Source: Erythrobacteraceae bacterium
GTDB taxonomy: Bacteria; Pseudomonadota; Alphaproteobacteria; Sphingomonadales; Sphingomonadaceae
Direction: 5' to 3'
DNA length: 64,000 nucleotides
Assembly (NCBI GenBank): GCA_027489065.1
Contig: JAIYAM010000001.1
Coordinates: 62,001-126,000 of the forward strand
Every line of letters starts with the position of its first letter. Positions within the stretch are counted from its first letter, which is position 1. The notes below the pieces were generated by a model. The model did no database searches. It worked only from the letters and a program-made list of their open reading frames with translations, and had not been told where the DNA came from. Positions 62,028 through 64,000 of this stretch are shown here, piece after piece. Made by a program: the position numbers and the translations under genes.

Positions 62028-63999
62028 CCGCGTCCCCGTCGGCATGGCCCCGGCCCTCGTTGGTCGTGCGCTGCGAGCCGCCCGCACCGGTCGCGCCCTC
62101 GCCCTCCCAGAAATAGGGGCGGCGCTTCGCATCGCCGGTGCCGACCTCGTTCATGGTCCTGGAATCGTAGAGCCGCCCGCCGAGCATCACCTTCTCGATA
62201 TTGTCCGAGTTGGCGATGTCCTGCGTCGGATCGTCCGTAAGGATCACGAGATCCGCAAGCTTGCCGACCTCGATGCTGCCGATGTCCTTGGCCATGCCGA
62301 GCGACTGCGCCGGAACGATGGTCCCGGCCTTCAGCGCCTCGACCGGGGTCATCCCGCCGCGCACGAAGCTGCCGAGCTCCCAATGCGCGCCGACGCCGGC
62401 CTGCTGGCCGTGGGCGCCGATGCTCACCTTCACGCCGCGCTGCGCGACCTTGCGGGCCTCGCGCGCGTTGTTGTCGTCGACGTAGGCCCACTCGGGCGCC
62501 TTCACCCGGCGCCCCGTATCGGCGAGCAGCATCTTGGGCGGGGTGTGGACCATCAGCGGGTTTTCCCAGACGTTGGTCGCCTGCCGCCAATAGGGGTCGC
62601 CCGCGAGGCCGCCATAGGTGACGACCAGCGTCGGCGTGTAATTGGTGTTGCCTGCGCCGAACAGCTGCAGCACGTCTTCGTAGAACACGTCGGCGGGCAC
62701 ATTGTGCTCGAGCGTCGAGTTGCCGTCGGCGATGATGTTCATGTCCATCCCGAACAGCGAACCGCCCTCAGCGACCACCAGCATGTTCTCGGCCGCTGCG
62801 GCGCGCACCACCATCTGGCGCTGTTCGCGGCGCGGCTGGTTGTAGTTCTTGACCGAGATGCCGCCCTGCGCCTTGATCCGGCGGACATGGGCGAGCGCGT
62901 CCTCGTAACTGTCGATCCGCGCATAGACCCCGGGTGCCTTGGCCCCGTAGATGATCTCCCCGGTCGAGAAGATGCGCGGGCCGATGGTCAGCCCCGCGCG
63001 CTGGCGCTCGGCGGCGGCGAAGACGGTGCTCGCCTGGCTGGACGGGTTGTGAACCGTGGTCACCCCCATCGCGAGGTCCTGAAGCAGCGACCAGTTCTGC
63101 TGCGGGATGAGATCGCCCACCCCGTAGGCGCCGTGCGCGTGGGCATCGACGAGGCCGGGCATGATGATCTTGCCGCTGGCATCGATCATCCGCGCATCGC
63201 CTGGCAGTTTGATCTTCACCAGTGTCGCGTCATAGACCCCGGTGATCCGGTCGCCCTCGATCACGATCATGCCGTTTTCGATCACGCCCGGATCGTTGGC
63301 ATCGAGGCCGGCCCGCATGGTGAGCACCTTCGCGCCGGTGATGACGGTGACGCCGGAAGGCTTGGCCTTCTGCACCGTCACCCCAAGCGGGATGCCGAAC
63401 TTCGGCGGGGTATAGGCCGGGGTCTTGTCGCCATCCGCCTTGGGCGCGGCGGCGAAGAACTCGCTGACGTTGGCGCTCTCGAGGCTCGGGCCGATTGACC
63501 AGAACAGCGTCTCGCCGCCGCGCGCCCAGCCCAGATAATCCGCGCCCCCGGTGCTCACCTTGGTGACGGGCAGCGCGCTGGCCTGCTCGCCCACGTCGAG
63601 GGGCTTCCCGCCGGGCACCAGCGGCATGGCGTAGACTTCGTAGTTCTGGCGGAAGGCGATCGTGCGCCCATCGGGCGAAATGCGCAGGTCGTTGGCGAGC
63701 TCGCCGCGCGCATGGACGCGCTTGGCCTCGCCGCCGAGGTCGGTGGAGACAAGCGCAAGCTTGCCGCCGTCACGCCCGAGCATGAACAACCGGTCATTGG
63801 CCGCGCCCCATTGCGGGGTCGCCCCGTCGCGGGTGACGAGCTTCGCCTGGCCGGAGCCGTCGATGGGCATCACATAGACGCCGAGGTTTTCGGAGAAATC
63901 CGGCGCGGTCAGGAAGCCGCCCTCGCGCTTTTCGAACGCGATCATCGTGCCATCGGGCGAGAAGGCGAGGTTGCCGTAATGCCCCGGCCCGGCGATCAC
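62023..63999 (-). CDS. Amidohydrolase with N-terminal TolB-like propeller repeats (5' end off window)
   Basis: The visible 658 residues begin inside WD40/TolB-like propeller repeats (NLAFSPDGTMIAFEKREGG, LRISPDGRTIAFRQ). They continue into an amidohydrolase domain with the metal motif GLVDAHAHGAYG, a later EHN, and the closing GSIEVGKLADLVILTDDP. Such fused proteins are periplasmic or exported peptidase-like hydrolases of unknown substrate. The 5' end and any signal peptide lie beyond the window. It converges on fliA. Confidence 0.85.
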   Translation of the reverse strand: MIAGPGHYGNLAFSPDGTMIAFEKREGGFLTAPDFSENLGVYVMPIDGSGQAKLVTRDGATPQWGAANDRLFMLGRDGGKLALVSTDLGGEAKRVHARGELANDLRISPDGRTIAFRQNYEVYAMPLVPGGKPLDVGEQASALPVTKVSTGGADYLGWARGGETLFWSIGPSLESANVSEFFAAAPKADGDKTPAYTPPKFGIPLGVTVQKAKPSGVTVITGAKVLTMRAGLDANDPGVIENGMIVIEGDRITGVYDATLVKIKLPGDARMIDASGKIIMPGLVDAHAHGAYGVGDLIPQQNWSLLQDLAMGVTTVHNPSSQASTVFAAAERQRAGLTIGPRIFSTGEIIYGAKAPGVYARIDSYEDALAHVRRIKAQGGISVKNYNQPRREQRQMVVRAAAAENMLVVAEGGSLFGMDMNIIADGNSTLEHNVPADVFYEDVLQLFGAGNTNYTPTLVVTYGGLAGDPYWRQATNVWENPLMVHTPPKMLLADTGRRVKAPEWAYVDDNNAREARKVAQRGVKVSIGAHGQQAGVGAHWELGSFVRGGMTPVEALKAGTIVPAQSLGMAKDIGSIEVGKLADLVILTDDPTQDIANSDNIEKVMLGGRLYDSRTMNEVGTGDAKRRPYFWEGEGATGAGGSQRTTNEGRGHADGDAG

Positions 64000-64000
64000 G

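Overview
The window is high-GC, gene-dense alphaproteobacterial chromosome. Its gene families fit Sphingomonadales, probably an Erythrobacter/Porphyrobacter-like organism; this is judged from protein character and not from a marker gene. No rRNA, tRNA, CRISPR array, insertion sequence or phage was seen.

Positions 1-8000: the end of a cupin oxygenase, the 23S pseudouridine synthase RluE, then a compact peptide-export locus. It holds a TolC-type lipoprotein, a divergent HlyD adaptor, a C39-peptidase ABC transporter, a 2-oxoglutarate/Fe(II) oxygenase, a ParB-like protein of unknown role, and a 59-codon gene (7685-7864, minus strand). That small gene encodes a peptide with a canonical double-glycine-type leader followed by a Lys/Ser-rich core. 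Together they look like a complete system for making, cleaving and exporting a small peptide.

Positions 8000-26300: mixed chromosomal genes. These are a repeat-containing trypsin-like protease, an L,D-transpeptidase lipoprotein, a STAS protein, a three-gene envelope/stress operon (nutrient-deprivation protein, holin-like protein, DUF3618), and a YqcI/YcgG plus DUF1989 operon behind a perfect inverted repeat. They continue with a GAF-PAS-GGDEF-EAL regulator, an M1 peptidase, class III alcohol dehydrogenase, a BioF2-like acyltransferase with a flippase, and an alpha/beta hydrolase.

Positions 26300-61930: an almost complete flagellar locus. One minus-strand block runs flbD-like, fliEFGHIJKLMNOPQR, flhB, fliDS. 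fliC stands alone on the plus strand. A second minus-strand block runs flgBCDEFGHIJKL-motAB. A plus-strand block runs flgA-flgM-flgN, a transglycosylase, flhA and fliA. A second, MotA/MotB-like pair lies near flgB. Three sigma-54 promoters (flgB, flgA, transglycosylase-flhA-fliA) and four copies of a shared motif, CTTAA-N16-YCGYTCT (fliC, fliD, flgM, second stator pair), suggest a cascade. In it the FlbD-like activator and RpoN make FliA, and FliA then turns on the late genes, with FlgM as the brake. The locus is bracketed by two parS-like centromere sites: 26335-26350 is perfect, and 61914-61929 differs by one base and contains the fliA stop codon. This places the region near the replication origin.

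Positions 62023-64000: the 3' part of a TolB-propeller/amidohydrolase gene on the minus strand.
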